Shown here: positions 7,372 through 15,415 of the stretch, one piece after another
How positions within the stretch are numbered: the first letter of the stretch is position 1
Layout of the letters: every line of letters begins with the position of its first letter
The notes under the pieces: generated by a model
What the model was told of the DNA's origin: nothing
The model's input: the letters and a program-made list of their open reading frames with translations, nothing else
Database searches by the model: none
Translations under genes and position numbers: made by a program
From: Pseudomonadota bacterium
GTDB taxonomy: Bacteria; Pseudomonadota; Alphaproteobacteria; Rhizobiales; Xanthobacteraceae
Assembly: GCA_021779635.1 (NCBI GenBank)
Contig: JAJYAH010000050.1
Location: forward strand, 1 to 17,604
Length of the DNA: 17,604 bases
Reading direction: 5' to 3'

Positions 7372-8127
7372 TTATTTTTCGCCGCGCGCGCTCGGTTTGC
7401 TGGAGCCGCCGACCAGGTCGGTCAGCTTGATGCGGTCGAATTCGCTCCAGACGTTGGCCAGCCAGTGGCGGACATAGCCGCGCAGCACGAACGAATAGTT
7501 TGCGGCTTCGTCCTGCATGCCCTTGTTGGCGACGAATTTGAGGAACGGCACGGATGCCACCTCGACCTGCTCGTAGGCCATTTCGTTGAGCTTGGGGATG
7601 GTGAGCTCGGTGGCGTCCTTGATGCGGTGGAAATAGGAATTGTAGGTCGCCTGGTCCCATTCGAAAAAGCTGGTGTTGTTGATGAAATTCTTGACCAGGA
7701 AATATTTCGCGCCCTGCATGAAGTTCGCGGTCTCGGCGATCTCGTCCAGCGAGGCGATCGAGGGCCCCAGGATGTGAAACACGGCAAAGGTGATCTGTCC
7801 GGTCTTTGCGGCATCGAGAAAACCGATATCGCGCAGCGAGGCCAGTGCCGGCGACAGCAGGCCGGCGCGGACGTCGATCACGGTGACCGAGGGGCTGGAC
7901 GAGTTCAGCGTATCGAAAATCTTCATCTGATCCGACGTCGTCGTCATGTCGACGATCTCGGTGAGGTCGGGATGGAAGCGCTTCAGGGTGCCGCGCGGCG
8001 ATTCGGTATCGAATGCGCGGGTGGGTACGTTGTTGGCACTGAAATAATCAAGCAGGGTACGCGACACGGTGGTCTTGCCGACCCCGCCCTTGTCAGCGCC
8101 TACCACAATCACTACCGGCTTCGCCAT
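7372..8127 (-). CDS. MinD/ParA-like P-loop ATPase (upstream paralogue)
   Basis: This 251-residue protein has a canonical deviant Walker A, GADKGGVGKTT (10-20), with signature Lys13 and Lys18, Asp40 in AFDTESPRG, and Walker B VTVIDV (Asp85). These place it in the SIMIBI class with MinD, ParA and MipZ, which bind ATP, dimerise and often position things in the cell. No ParB, MinE or partner protein and no centromere-like repeats are next to it, so a plasmid-type partition role is not supported. The C-terminal half (IAETANFMQGAKYFLVKNFINN onward) is not diagnostic of a named family. The start is supported by aaggg about 7 bases upstream. It is the first gene of a two-gene unit with the shorter, degenerate paralogue. 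The cellular role is unknown. Confidence 0.75.
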   Translation of the reverse strand: MAKPVVIVVGADKGGVGKTTVSRTLLDYFSANNVPTRAFDTESPRGTLKRFHPDLTEIVDMTTTSDQMKIFDTLNSSSPSVTVIDVRAGLLSPALASLRDIGFLDAAKTGQITFAVFHILGPSIASLDEIAETANFMQGAKYFLVKNFINNTSFFEWDQATYNSYFHRIKDATELTIPKLNEMAYEQVEVASVPFLKFVANKGMQDEAANYSFVLRGYVRHWLANVWSEFDRIKLTDLVGGSSKPSARGEK

Positions 8128-8504
8128 GAATTGCCCTTATGCCCTTCGAATCCCGATCATCAAGGGATACGCATGCGATCGGAAAATCCCCATCCTTGCT
8201 TTGGGCGCGAACATGGCAGAAACAAGGGGGAATTCAATTCATTAGGCGGCCGGTTAGGGTTAATCCTGCCGGTGTCGTTAATGCTGCAAGCGCCGTCCGA
8301 AGCCGCATTTTCGGGGCGAAATGCCCGATGCTGCAGCAAAATCGCCGTCATATTCACGCGGGTGTCCGGTATGCCGCGGCAATCCGGTTCCACCGTTCCG
8401 CTCGGGGATGCTGGCTGGTCCGCCGGAGCCTGTCACCGGAAAGCGCCGCTCGCCGATCCGGTGACAGCCCGGGGCGCCATCGCTCTGCGCACGCCAAGGC
8501 CGGC
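8128..8504. other. 377-base gap without a convincing gene
   Basis: Both flanking genes are on the minus strand: the M48 peptidase gene ends at 8505 and the P-loop ATPase begins at 8127. The gap should therefore hold the promoter of the ATPase pair and the 3' end of the protease transcript. I see a relatively AT-rich part (8210-8285), no clear -35/-10 pair, and one long perfect inverted repeat near the protease end (listed separately). The short open frames here have no recognisable content. Confidence 0.6.
8430..8467. repeat. Perfect 11-base inverted repeat
   Basis: The arms are ctgtcaccgga (8430-8440) and tccggtgacag (8457-8467), separated by 16 bases. It lies 37 bases past the stop of the M48 protease gene. 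It could be a 3' stem-loop that stabilises or ends that transcript, but there is no T-run on either side. An operator or a REP remnant are alternatives. Confidence 0.6.
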
Positions 8505-9731
8505 CTAGCCGGACGTGCCCCACGGGCCGGCATGACTGCCCCACGGACCTTGAGAGGGTCCACGAGATGCGTCTTGCGAGGGACCGCGCGATGCACCGCC
8601 TGCATCGCTGTCAGAATCGCTGGCGCCGCCCCACGGGCCGGATGGCAGGGGTGGCGGAGCTTGACCGGCAGCCGGCCCCTGCGGCCGATCGTCCGGCTCC
8701 ATATCCGACGGCAAGGCCAGAGGCCCGGGATCGTGTCCACCGGCGAATTTCACCAGCGCCTGCACCCGGGAATCCACCGATGGATGGGTCGCGAACAGGT
8801 CGGCAAAACCCTCGCGCGGATTGTCGACGCACAATTCCATCACCGCGGAGGTAGCACCGGGAAGCTCGCCGCGGTTCTCGATCTTGCGCAGCGCCGAGAT
8901 CATGGCATCGGGGTTCTTTGTCAGTTCGACCGATCCGGCGTCGGCGAGCAGCTCGCGCGATCGCGACAGCGCCAGCCGGACCACTTGCGACAACAGCCAC
9001 GCCAGCCCGATCAGCGCCGCCGCGACAATGATGACAATGACCGCGCCGCCGCCGGATCCCCGGTTTTCGCGGTCCGAGGAGGACGACGACGAAGACGACC
9101 ATGACCGGCCGCGGCCGTAACCCCAGCCAAAGTTGGTGAAGCTGCGGAAAAACAGCTCGGCGAAGAAGCCGACCGCGCCGGCGATGATCACCGCGATCAC
9201 CATCAGTTGCACGTCGCCGTTGCGGATGTGGGTGAGTTCGTGGCCCAGCACCGCCTCGATCTCCTGGTCGTTGAGCGCCTTCAACAGGCCGGTGGTGACA
9301 GTGACGGCATATTGCCGCTGGTTGAGCCCGGTCGCGTAGGCGTTCAGTGCGTCGCTATCGATCAGCTTCAGCTTCGGCATCGGAATGCCGCGCGAGATGC
9401 AGAGGTTTTCGAGCAGGTTGTAGAGCCGGGGCTGCTGCTGCCGGGTCACGTCCTCGCCGCCGGTCACGGCGTCGACGATCGATTGGTGAAAGAAATAGGC
9501 GATCACGATCCACAGCAAGGCTGCGCCCGTCGCCAACGGAAAGTCCTTCACGAGATCGCGCGAGGCCGCCGTCAGGTAGTAATCTGCAGACCTGCCGCTA
9601 TCGATCATCACTTCAGCGATCAGCGCACCGGCATAGACCATGACATAGACCAGAACGAACAGCCCGGCGAGCAGCAGCATCGAACGGAATTTGTTCGATG
9701 CGATGTGCGTGTAAAGACCATACGCGGCCAT
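8505..9731 (-). CDS. HtpX-like M48 family membrane metalloprotease
   Basis: A 408-residue zinc protease of the inner membrane. Two N-terminal membrane helices (~18-40 and ~66-81) precede the catalytic motif HELTH (His164, Glu165, His168). Two more hydrophobic segments (~177-195 and ~230-250) follow, separated by a glycine and serine-rich loop with eight consecutive serines (212-219). The third zinc ligand is Glu260 in SRSRELLADAG, and the conserved HPS (316-318) follows. HtpX-type proteases degrade damaged membrane proteins. Beyond residue ~335 the protein has a proline/glycine-rich tail with three GPWG units and a repeated ASRGPSQ, not part of the catalytic fold. lemA lies 84 bases upstream on the same strand, and lemA-M48 pairing is common in bacteria. 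It is longer than classical HtpX (~290 residues), and I leave the symbol blank because several M48B subfamilies fit. Confidence 0.9.
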   Translation of the reverse strand: MAAYGLYTHIASNKFRSMLLLAGLFVLVYVMVYAGALIAEVMIDSGRSADYYLTAASRDLVKDFPLATGAALLWIVIAYFFHQSIVDAVTGGEDVTRQQQPRLYNLLENLCISRGIPMPKLKLIDSDALNAYATGLNQRQYAVTVTTGLLKALNDQEIEAVLGHELTHIRNGDVQLMVIAVIIAGAVGFFAELFFRSFTNFGWGYGRGRSWSSSSSSSSDRENRGSGGGAVIVIIVAAALIGLAWLLSQVVRLALSRSRELLADAGSVELTKNPDAMISALRKIENRGELPGATSAVMELCVDNPREGFADLFATHPSVDSRVQALVKFAGGHDPGPLALPSDMEPDDRPQGPAAGQAPPPLPSGPWGGASDSDSDAGGASRGPSQDASRGPSQGPWGSHAGPWGTSG

Positions 9732-9754
9732 GTTGCGCCGTTCTGCTAGAGGCG

Positions 9755-9791
9755 GTCATTCCGGGACGTCGCGAAGCGGCGAGCTCCGGAA
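9755..9791. repeat. Short REP-like palindrome
   Basis: The outer arms ttccgg (9759-9764) and ccggaa (9786-9791) flank a second pair, gtcgc/gcggc, around a gaa loop. It lies in the 84-base lemA-M48 gap. The gtcattccgggacg...gcgaagc...ccggaa layout resembles a frequent Bradyrhizobium-type interspersed palindrome. It would form a stem in the shared transcript and could adjust expression of the downstream protease. Confidence 0.55.
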
Positions 9792-9815
9792 GGGCTGAAA
9801 GCGGCGGGCGTCACC

Positions 9816-10376
9816 TCAGAACTTCACCGTCGGCGCGGTTTCGACTTCGGTGCGGGTGGCGCCGAGATCGAAGAAATCCTTGCGGGTGAAGCCGAACATT
9901 CCGGCAAACAACGCCGCCGGCATCTGCTGGATGCCGGTGTTGTATTCCTGAACCGCGTTGTTGAAGAAGCGGCGGCTGGCGGCGATCTTATTCTCAAGAT
10001 CGGACAATTCGCCTGCCAGTTGCTGGAAGTTGGCATTGGCCTTGAGATCCGGATAGGCCTCGGACAGCGCGATCAGCTTGCCGAGCGCGCCGCTCAACTG
10101 GTTTTCGGCAGCCGCAACCTGTCCTGGTCCCTGCGCGGAGATCGCAGCACTGCGGGCCTTGATGACGTCATCGAGCGTACCGCGCTCGTGCGCGGCGTAG
10201 CCCTTCACGGTCTCAACCAGGTTGGGCACGAGGTCGTGGCGCTGCTTGAGCTGCACGTCGATGTCGGCGAAAGCCTGGCTCACGCGCTGACCGAGCGCGA
10301 CCAGCCGATTGTAGGCGGCAAGAGCGAAAAGCACGAGAATGACGATAACGCCGAGAACGATCCAGCCGGACGACAT
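9816..10376 (-). CDS. lemA: LemA family protein
   Basis: A 186-residue LemA protein with a single N-terminal membrane helix (residues ~4-22), then the helical family core. Typical segments are RLVALGQRVSQAFADIDVQLKQ, HDLVPNLVETVKGYA, FQQLAGELSDLENKIAASRRFFNNAV and YNTGIQQMP. LemA proteins are membrane-anchored with a four-helix bundle. Their biochemical role is unsettled, but they often sit beside M48 proteases, as here. I chose the ATG at 10376 because aggag lies 9 bases upstream and the helix begins at once. An in-frame ATG at 10493 would add 39 residues with no family likeness. Transcription continues toward the protease gene. Confidence 0.93.
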   Translation of the reverse strand: MSSGWIVLGVIVILVLFALAAYNRLVALGQRVSQAFADIDVQLKQRHDLVPNLVETVKGYAAHERGTLDDVIKARSAAISAQGPGQVAAAENQLSGALGKLIALSEAYPDLKANANFQQLAGELSDLENKIAASRRFFNNAVQEYNTGIQQMPAALFAGMFGFTRKDFFDLGATRTEVETAPTVKF

Positions 10377-10535
10377 GGCAAGTGACTCCTGGTGAGATAC
10401 CGAATGCGGGTAACATAAGCGAAAAAAGCCCCGCGCGGCAGCCGCTACGAGGTCGATATCTCCTTGGTCGGGCGCAAGGCGGGATAAGTTCAAGCGATAA
10501 AGGCTGCTACGTGTACCGGACGCGATGCGGTGCGT

Positions 10536-10641
10536 AGCGCCGCTTCGCAGAGCCGGGACCCAGCCTCATGCCAGGACAAGGTGGGCCCCGGATCACCAGC
10601 GCACCACGCTGCAAGTGCGACCCGCTGCGCAGCACCCGGGG
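10536..10641. repeat. Palindromic interspersed repeat (REP-like, second family)
   Basis: The arms ccgggaccca (10553-10562) and tgggccccgg (10582-10591) match at 9 of 10 positions. A further ccgggg arm (10636-10641) can pair with ccccgg (10586-10591), so alternative folds are possible. The element lies in the 281-base gap between the end of the rsm22-like gene and the start of lemA, both on the minus strand. The rest of that gap holds a T-run after a GC-rich stretch on the minus strand (10421-10445) with only a poor stem, so I do not call it a terminator. Confidence 0.6.
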
Positions 10642-10657
10642 TACGGAGGCCGGGCGA

Positions 10658-11635
10658 TCAGCCTTCTTCCATCACCGCATCGCCCCACCGCCAGCGCCGG
10701 GCGCGGGCATAGTCCGCCTTGGCGCGGCGGGGCACTTTTGAAATGACGAGACCGCGCGAGGTGCAGAGCTTCGCTGTCACCTCGACCTTGGTCACATCGG
10801 GTTGCGCCAGCACGCGGGCGGGATACGGCATGGCCGGTGCGCGCGTCAGCGCGACATAGGCGAATTTCTCGTCCTCGAAGGGAAGCTCGGCTCCCTTGAC
10901 CTGCTTGTGCACGCGCGAGCGCGGCAGGCGCTGGGTGAAATGACACCAGTCCGGCGGCGTGAGTGGACATTTGCCGTCGTGCGGGCAGGGGGCTGCGACA
11001 TGCGCGCCTGACGCGATCAGTTGCTCCCGCAGCGCGATGATTCTCGCAGTGCCGGCCGGCGTGCCCGGCTCGACGACCAAGAGCGTCGCGCGGGTCTTTG
11101 CCCACATCAGCTCAGTGAGCGTTTTTAGTTCGGCGCTATCGATCTCGCCGATCATGTAGCTCGCCACCACGAGATCGGCCGGCTCGGCATCTGCCAGCGC
11201 GTCGCGGGCCTCGCCGCGTTGGTAGGTCATCTCGCGCAGGCGGATATTGTCGCGGCCGAGATCGAGCGCCAGCGCGCGCAAGGCGGCATTGGCGTCCAGC
11301 AGGCTGAAGCTTCGCAGCGAGGAAAATGCCTCGGCCGCGGCCCATGTCGCGGTTCCCGGCCCGGCGCCAACATCGAGCAGGCTTGCCGGCGCGAAATCGG
11401 GCGTGATCTCGCAGAGCGCGTTCAGGCTTGCCGTGACCGCGGCATAGGTCGCGGGCATCCGCGCCAGCGCATAGGCGAGCGCATCGGTCTCCGACCGGAT
11501 CGCGCTGGAGCCGCCGCCGCCGCGATAGGTCTGCGAGATGCTGGCGGCGCGCACGGCCGCATCGCCGCGCGACAGGCCACGAAGCCGGGCGTCGAGCGCT
11601 GCCTTCAGTTCGGCAGGAAGGTCGGGAGCGGTCAT
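10658..11635 (-). CDS. Rsm22-like methyltransferase of the small ribosomal subunit
   Basis: A 325-residue class I SAM-dependent methyltransferase-fold protein. The SAM-binding motif is LLDVGAGPG (86-94). The second half has CPHDGKCPLTPPDWCHF (Cys217, Cys223, Cys231) and a distant KLCTSRG (Cys291). This is the cysteine pattern of the Rsm22/METTL17 family, whose mitochondrial members act in small-subunit assembly and bind an iron-sulfur cluster. Bacterial members are less studied, so the substrate here is inferred only. It follows smc by 34 bases on the same strand and is probably co-transcribed with it. The start has a purine-rich gaagaaag directly before ATG, with a small hairpin further upstream. 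Confidence 0.85.
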   Translation of the reverse strand: MTAPDLPAELKAALDARLRGLSRGDAAVRAASISQTYRGGGGSSAIRSETDALAYALARMPATYAAVTASLNALCEITPDFAPASLLDVGAGPGTATWAAAEAFSSLRSFSLLDANAALRALALDLGRDNIRLREMTYQRGEARDALADAEPADLVVASYMIGEIDSAELKTLTELMWAKTRATLLVVEPGTPAGTARIIALREQLIASGAHVAAPCPHDGKCPLTPPDWCHFTQRLPRSRVHKQVKGAELPFEDEKFAYVALTRAPAMPYPARVLAQPDVTKVEVTAKLCTSRGLVISKVPRRAKADYARARRWRWGDAVMEEG

Positions 11636-11643
11636 CTTTCTTC

Positions 11644-11660
11644 ACCCTCCAGGGGAGGGT
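11644..11660. repeat. Small hairpin in the smc-rsm22 gap
   Basis: accctcc (11644-11650) and ggagggt (11654-11660) form a perfect 7-base stem with a 3-base loop, 9 bases upstream of the rsm22-like start codon. It lacks a T-run. It is probably a remnant of an interspersed palindrome, and could also hide or expose the purine-rich ribosome site. Confidence 0.55.
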
Positions 11661-11669
11661 CGGAGACGC

Positions 11670-14600
11670 TCACGCCACGTGCTGGTCGAGAATCTTCACC
11701 GCGTCTTCGAGATCGACCGACACCAGTTGCGACACGCCGCGTTCGGCCATGGTGACGCCGAACAGCCGGTTCATCCGCGCCATGGTGATCGGATTGTGGG
11801 TGATGATGATGAAGCGCGTCTCGGTCGAGCCGGTCATCTCGTGCAGCAGATTGCAGAACCGTTCCACATTGTGATCGTCGAGCGGCGCGTCGACTTCGTC
11901 CAGCACGCAGATCGGCGAAGGATTGGTCAGGAACACCGCGAAGATCAGCGCCAGCGCCGTCAGCGCCTGCTCGCCGCCGGAGAGCAGCGACAGGGTCTGC
12001 GGCTTCTTGCCCGGCGGCTTGGCGATGATTTCAAGCCCGGCCTCCAGCGGATCGTCGCTCTCGATCAGGTGGAGCGCCGCTTCGCCGCCGCCGAACAGCT
12101 CGACGAACAGCCGCTTGAAGTGGTTGTTGACGGTCTCGAACGAGGTCAACAGCCGCTCGCGGGCCTCGCGGTTAAGGCTCTGGATGCCCTGGCGCAGCCG
12201 CTTGATGGCTTCCACCAGATCGTCGCGTTCGGTGGTGAGCGAGGTATGCTGGACTTCGACCTCGCGCAGTTCTTCCTCGGCGCGCAGATTGACCGCACCG
12301 AGCCGCTCGCGGTCGCGGCGCAGTTTTTCGAGATTTTCCTCGATCTCCGACAGCGGCGGCAATTCCGTGTCGGGCCGAATCTCGGCGAGCGCGGCCACGC
12401 CCTGCGGCTCGACTTCCAGCATGTCGTGGATTTCGCGCTCGATATCGACCAGGCGGCGCTTCGCGCCATCCATCCGCTCTTCGGCGCGGGCGCAGGTTTC
12501 GCGGGCGCTCGACAGCGCTTCGAGTGAAGCCTTGGCGGCGCGGTCGGTCTCCGCCATCACGTTCTCGGCCGCCGCCAGCGCGTCGGCGGCGACGCGGCGG
12601 GCGCTTTCGGCCGATTCGATTTCGCTGATCAGCGCGCGGCGCTTTTCCGCGAACAGTGCCGGCGCATTGTCGAGTTCGGCGCGCTCGGCCGTGACCTCGG
12701 TGACGCGGGCCTCGATGGTGGCGATTTGCGAGGCCGCACTCTGCCGGCGGTTTTGCCACTCGCTTCGCTCGGCCAAAATCGCCTGCAACCGGCGGTCCGC
12801 CAGTTCGGCCTCGCGCGCCAGCGCCTGCGCTTCGGCCCGCACTTGGGCGGCGAGCCGGCGATGGCCGTCGATGTCGGTGCGAACGGCGGCGAGCCGGGTT
12901 TCGGTGTCGAGGCTGGGCGGCAATTCGGCCAGCGACGCGGTGGCACTCTCATGCGCGGCATGGGCCTCGGCACGGTCGGCATTGAGGCGGCTGTGGGCTT
13001 CGGTCAGCGCCGACTTCCGCGCGGCGTGGCGATTGATCTCGCGCTCGGTATTGGCATGGCGTTCGCGCGCGGCGTCGGCCTCGCGCTGGGCGGCGCGCCA
13101 TGCGTCGCGCGCCGAACTCTCGGCTGATGATGCGGACCTGAGTTCGGCCTCGGCGGTTTCCAGCGCCTGACGCTTGGCCGATGCATCGATGCGGGCCTGC
13201 TCAAGTTCGTTTTCGATGTCGACCAGCCGGGCACGCTCGGCCAGGCGCCGCGCCGCGCCGGTCGGCGCGTGCGCCGCGGCGACAAATCCGTCCCAGCGCC
13301 AGACGTCGCCTTCCGGCGATACCAGCCGTTGACCGGTCTTCAGTCGCGATACCAGCTCCGCGCCGCGCTCTTTGGCGACGACGCCGATCTGCGCGAGACG
13401 CCGCGCGAGTTCGGGGGGCGCCTCGACATGCACGCCAAGCGCCTCGACGCCCTCGGGCAGCGCGGGATCGCCTTCGGTGACGCCGACATTGGTCCAGCGC
13501 ATCGGCGCCGACGGGTCGACCGGCGCGTCGAGATCGTCGCCCAAGGCTGCGCCAAGGGCCTTTTCATATCCCTTGGCGACGGTGACGCCGTCGATGATCG
13601 GCGGCCAGAGGTTTTTGGTTTCGCCATTGACGAGTTTCGAGATGGTGCGGGCTTCGGTTTCGAGCCGCTGCACGCGCTTGTCGGCTTCATTCAGCGGCGC
13701 GCGGGCGGCTTCCAGCCTCGAGCGCGCGGCGACGTGGGCGGCTTCGCTGCCCTGTGCCGCCGCCTCGGATTGCGCCAGGTTCTGCTGCGCGGTCGCCATC
13801 GCTTCCGCGAGCATGGCGAGGTCGCCGAGGCCGCTGGTTTCCTGCGCCAGCTTCTGCTCTTCGGTCTCGACGTTGACGATGTCCTGATCGAGCCGCGCCA
13901 GCCGATCGCGGTGGGTGCGGACGCTGGCCTCGAGCTGGTTTCGCTTGGCGGTGAGATCGGCGAGAACGGTGGTCAGCTCGGCAAACAGGCGCTCGGCGGC
14001 GGCCAAGGTCGTTTCAGCTTCGGACACCCGTTCATCGACGCCGCTGCGTTTTTCGACGCGCGATTTGATCTCGTCTTTCAATTCGGTGTCTTCCGCATCG
14101 AGCCGCTGCAGCGCCACCTCCGCGTCGGAGGCCTGCTGCTGCTCGCGCGCGATATCGGCCGAAAATTGCGTCAGCCGGCGGTCGAGCTCGGCAACGCGTT
14201 CGCGCGCGCGCTCTTCCTCGCGGTCGAGGGTTTCGCGCGCGTTGGTGAGCCGCTGCAGTCCGGCCGCGGCACGGGCCTCGGCTTCGCGCAATGCCGGCAG
14301 TTCGGAGGCGCGCACCGCCTGGATGCGGGCCGCCTCGGCCTGTTCGCGGGTGCGTTCGGCCATCTCGCGGACATTGAGGTCGTGGGTATGCGCGGCTTCG
14401 GCGACGTCGGAATGGGCCTCCAGCCAGCGCAGATGGAACAGCATGGCTTCGGCCTTGCGGACCTTGGCCGCGACCTCGCGGTAGCGGATCGCCTGCCGGG
14501 CCTGCTTCTTCAAGCCGTCGATCTGTCCGGCGAGCTGGCCGATGACGTCCTCGACGCGGGTAAGGTTGACTTCGGCGGCCTTGAGGCGCAATTCGGCCTC

Positions 14601-15134
14601 GTGGCGGCGGGCGTGAAGGCCGGCAACGCCGGCGGCGTCTTCCAGCACGCGGCGGCGCTGTTCCGGTTTGGCCTGAATGATCTCGCCGATCTTGCCCTGA
14701 TGGACCAGTGCCGGCGATCGCGCGCCGGTGGCGGCATCCGCGAACAGGATCTGCACATCACGGGCGCGCACGTCGCGGCCGTTGATCCGATAGACCGAGC
14801 CGGCGTCGCGCTCGATCCGGCGCGAAATTTCCAGGATCTCCCGATCGTTCATCGCTGCCGGCGCGGTGCGATCGGAATTGTCGATGGTCATGACCACTTC
14901 GGCGTGGTTGCGCGAGGGGCGGTTGCCGGAACCGGCAAAGATCACCGCGTCCATATCGGCCGCGCGCAGCGATTTGTGCGAGGTCTCGCCCATCGCCCAG
15001 CGCAAGGCCTCGACCAGATTCGATTTGCCGCAGCCGTTGGGCCCGACCACGCCGGTCAGTCCGGCTTCGATCACGAAGTCGGTGGGTTCAACGAACGACT
15101 TGAAACCGTGAAGGCGAAGGCGCGTGAGTTTCAT
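11670..15134 (-). CDS. smc: Chromosome segregation protein SMC
   Basis: This 1154-residue SMC ATPase compacts and helps separate chromosomes, normally with ScpA and ScpB (not in this window). The N-terminal head begins MKLTRLRLHGFKSF and has Walker A GPNGCGKSN (31-39). Two long coiled-coil arms rich in Glu, Arg and Ala flank the hinge at roughly residues 495-640 (GYEKALGAALGDDLDAP region). The C-terminal head holds the ABC signature LLSGGEQALTA (near residue 1050) and Walker B ICVLDEVDAPLDD (near 1078). The start is set at the ATG at 15134 because the conserved N-terminus begins there. The frame stays open upstream to 15293, but those residues have no family likeness. The Shine-Dalgarno is weak. 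The rsm22-like gene follows at 34 bases. A large open frame on the opposite strand is a compositional shadow. Confidence 0.97.
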   Translation of the reverse strand: MKLTRLRLHGFKSFVEPTDFVIEAGLTGVVGPNGCGKSNLVEALRWAMGETSHKSLRAADMDAVIFAGSGNRPSRNHAEVVMTIDNSDRTAPAAMNDREILEISRRIERDAGSVYRINGRDVRARDVQILFADAATGARSPALVHQGKIGEIIQAKPEQRRRVLEDAAGVAGLHARRHEAELRLKAAEVNLTRVEDVIGQLAGQIDGLKKQARQAIRYREVAAKVRKAEAMLFHLRWLEAHSDVAEAAHTHDLNVREMAERTREQAEAARIQAVRASELPALREAEARAAAGLQRLTNARETLDREEERARERVAELDRRLTQFSADIAREQQQASDAEVALQRLDAEDTELKDEIKSRVEKRSGVDERVSEAETTLAAAERLFAELTTVLADLTAKRNQLEASVRTHRDRLARLDQDIVNVETEEQKLAQETSGLGDLAMLAEAMATAQQNLAQSEAAAQGSEAAHVAARSRLEAARAPLNEADKRVQRLETEARTISKLVNGETKNLWPPIIDGVTVAKGYEKALGAALGDDLDAPVDPSAPMRWTNVGVTEGDPALPEGVEALGVHVEAPPELARRLAQIGVVAKERGAELVSRLKTGQRLVSPEGDVWRWDGFVAAAHAPTGAARRLAERARLVDIENELEQARIDASAKRQALETAEAELRSASSAESSARDAWRAAQREADAARERHANTEREINRHAARKSALTEAHSRLNADRAEAHAAHESATASLAELPPSLDTETRLAAVRTDIDGHRRLAAQVRAEAQALAREAELADRRLQAILAERSEWQNRRQSAASQIATIEARVTEVTAERAELDNAPALFAEKRRALISEIESAESARRVAADALAAAENVMAETDRAAKASLEALSSARETCARAEERMDGAKRRLVDIEREIHDMLEVEPQGVAALAEIRPDTELPPLSEIEENLEKLRRDRERLGAVNLRAEEELREVEVQHTSLTTERDDLVEAIKRLRQGIQSLNREARERLLTSFETVNNHFKRLFVELFGGGEAALHLIESDDPLEAGLEIIAKPPGKKPQTLSLLSGGEQALTALALIFAVFLTNPSPICVLDEVDAPLDDHNVERFCNLLHEMTGSTETRFIIITHNPITMARMNRLFGVTMAERGVSQLVSVDLEDAVKILDQHVA

Positions 15135-15334
15135 GGGCACGGTGCTCTGTTGGCAGGGCGCGAATCTCCCTGCCGGGACAATACCATAGAAGGCAATGTC
15201 GGTGTGTGGGCGAGTCGCGTTTTGCGGCTCCGATGGCAACGACAATGGCGACGCCGGAGCCGGAGGGCAACCATCGGTCGGGGCTTTTCCCAAGGCTTTT
15301 GCTTAGGTTACCCCGATGCCCATGTTGCGGCTGG

Positions 15335-15369
15335 AAAAAAACATCCCGGCAGGGTCGTCCCCGCCCGGG
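15335..15369 (-). terminator. Rho-independent terminator after the dsbA-like gene
   Basis: Read on the minus strand, cccgg...ccggg arms (15365-15369 and 15345-15349 on the plus strand) with an inner ggg/ccc pair are followed by a short spacer and seven T's (A-run 15335-15341 on the plus strand). It lies 47 bases past the dsbA-like stop. It should separate dsbA from smc, so smc needs its own promoter within 15135-15335; I see no clear one. Confidence 0.7.
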
Positions 15370-15415
15370 CTCGCCAACCGGAGACGATGGGCGCCACGAA
15401 GCGCCGCCGAATCAA

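Noticed and set aside
8251..8282. Possible CtrA site (ttaa half-sites upstream of the ATPase pair)
   Set aside because: The two ttaa boxes are 14 bases apart rather than the 7 expected, so they do not match the TTAA-N7-TTAA pattern.
7465..8508. A 347-codon plus-strand frame opposite the MinD/ParA-like gene and across the gap
   Set aside because: The minus-strand P-loop protein with clear motifs occupies most of it; no domain is seen in the plus-strand translation.
10421..10445. T-run after a GC-rich stretch on the minus strand, as a terminator for rsm22
   Set aside because: The best stem is only four base pairs and is separated from the T-run; not convincing.
10377..10493. A 39-residue N-terminal extension of LemA
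   Set aside because: The internal ATG at 10376 has a Shine-Dalgarno and starts the membrane helix directly; the extension has no family likeness.
11538..13170. Further long plus-strand open frames opposite smc
   Set aside because: Serine/arginine- or arginine/glutamine-rich translations with no family likeness; shadows of smc.
15135..15293. A 53-residue N-terminal extension of SMC
   Set aside because: SMC proteins begin at the MKL..LHGFKSF segment; the extension is Pro/Ala-rich and unlike the family.
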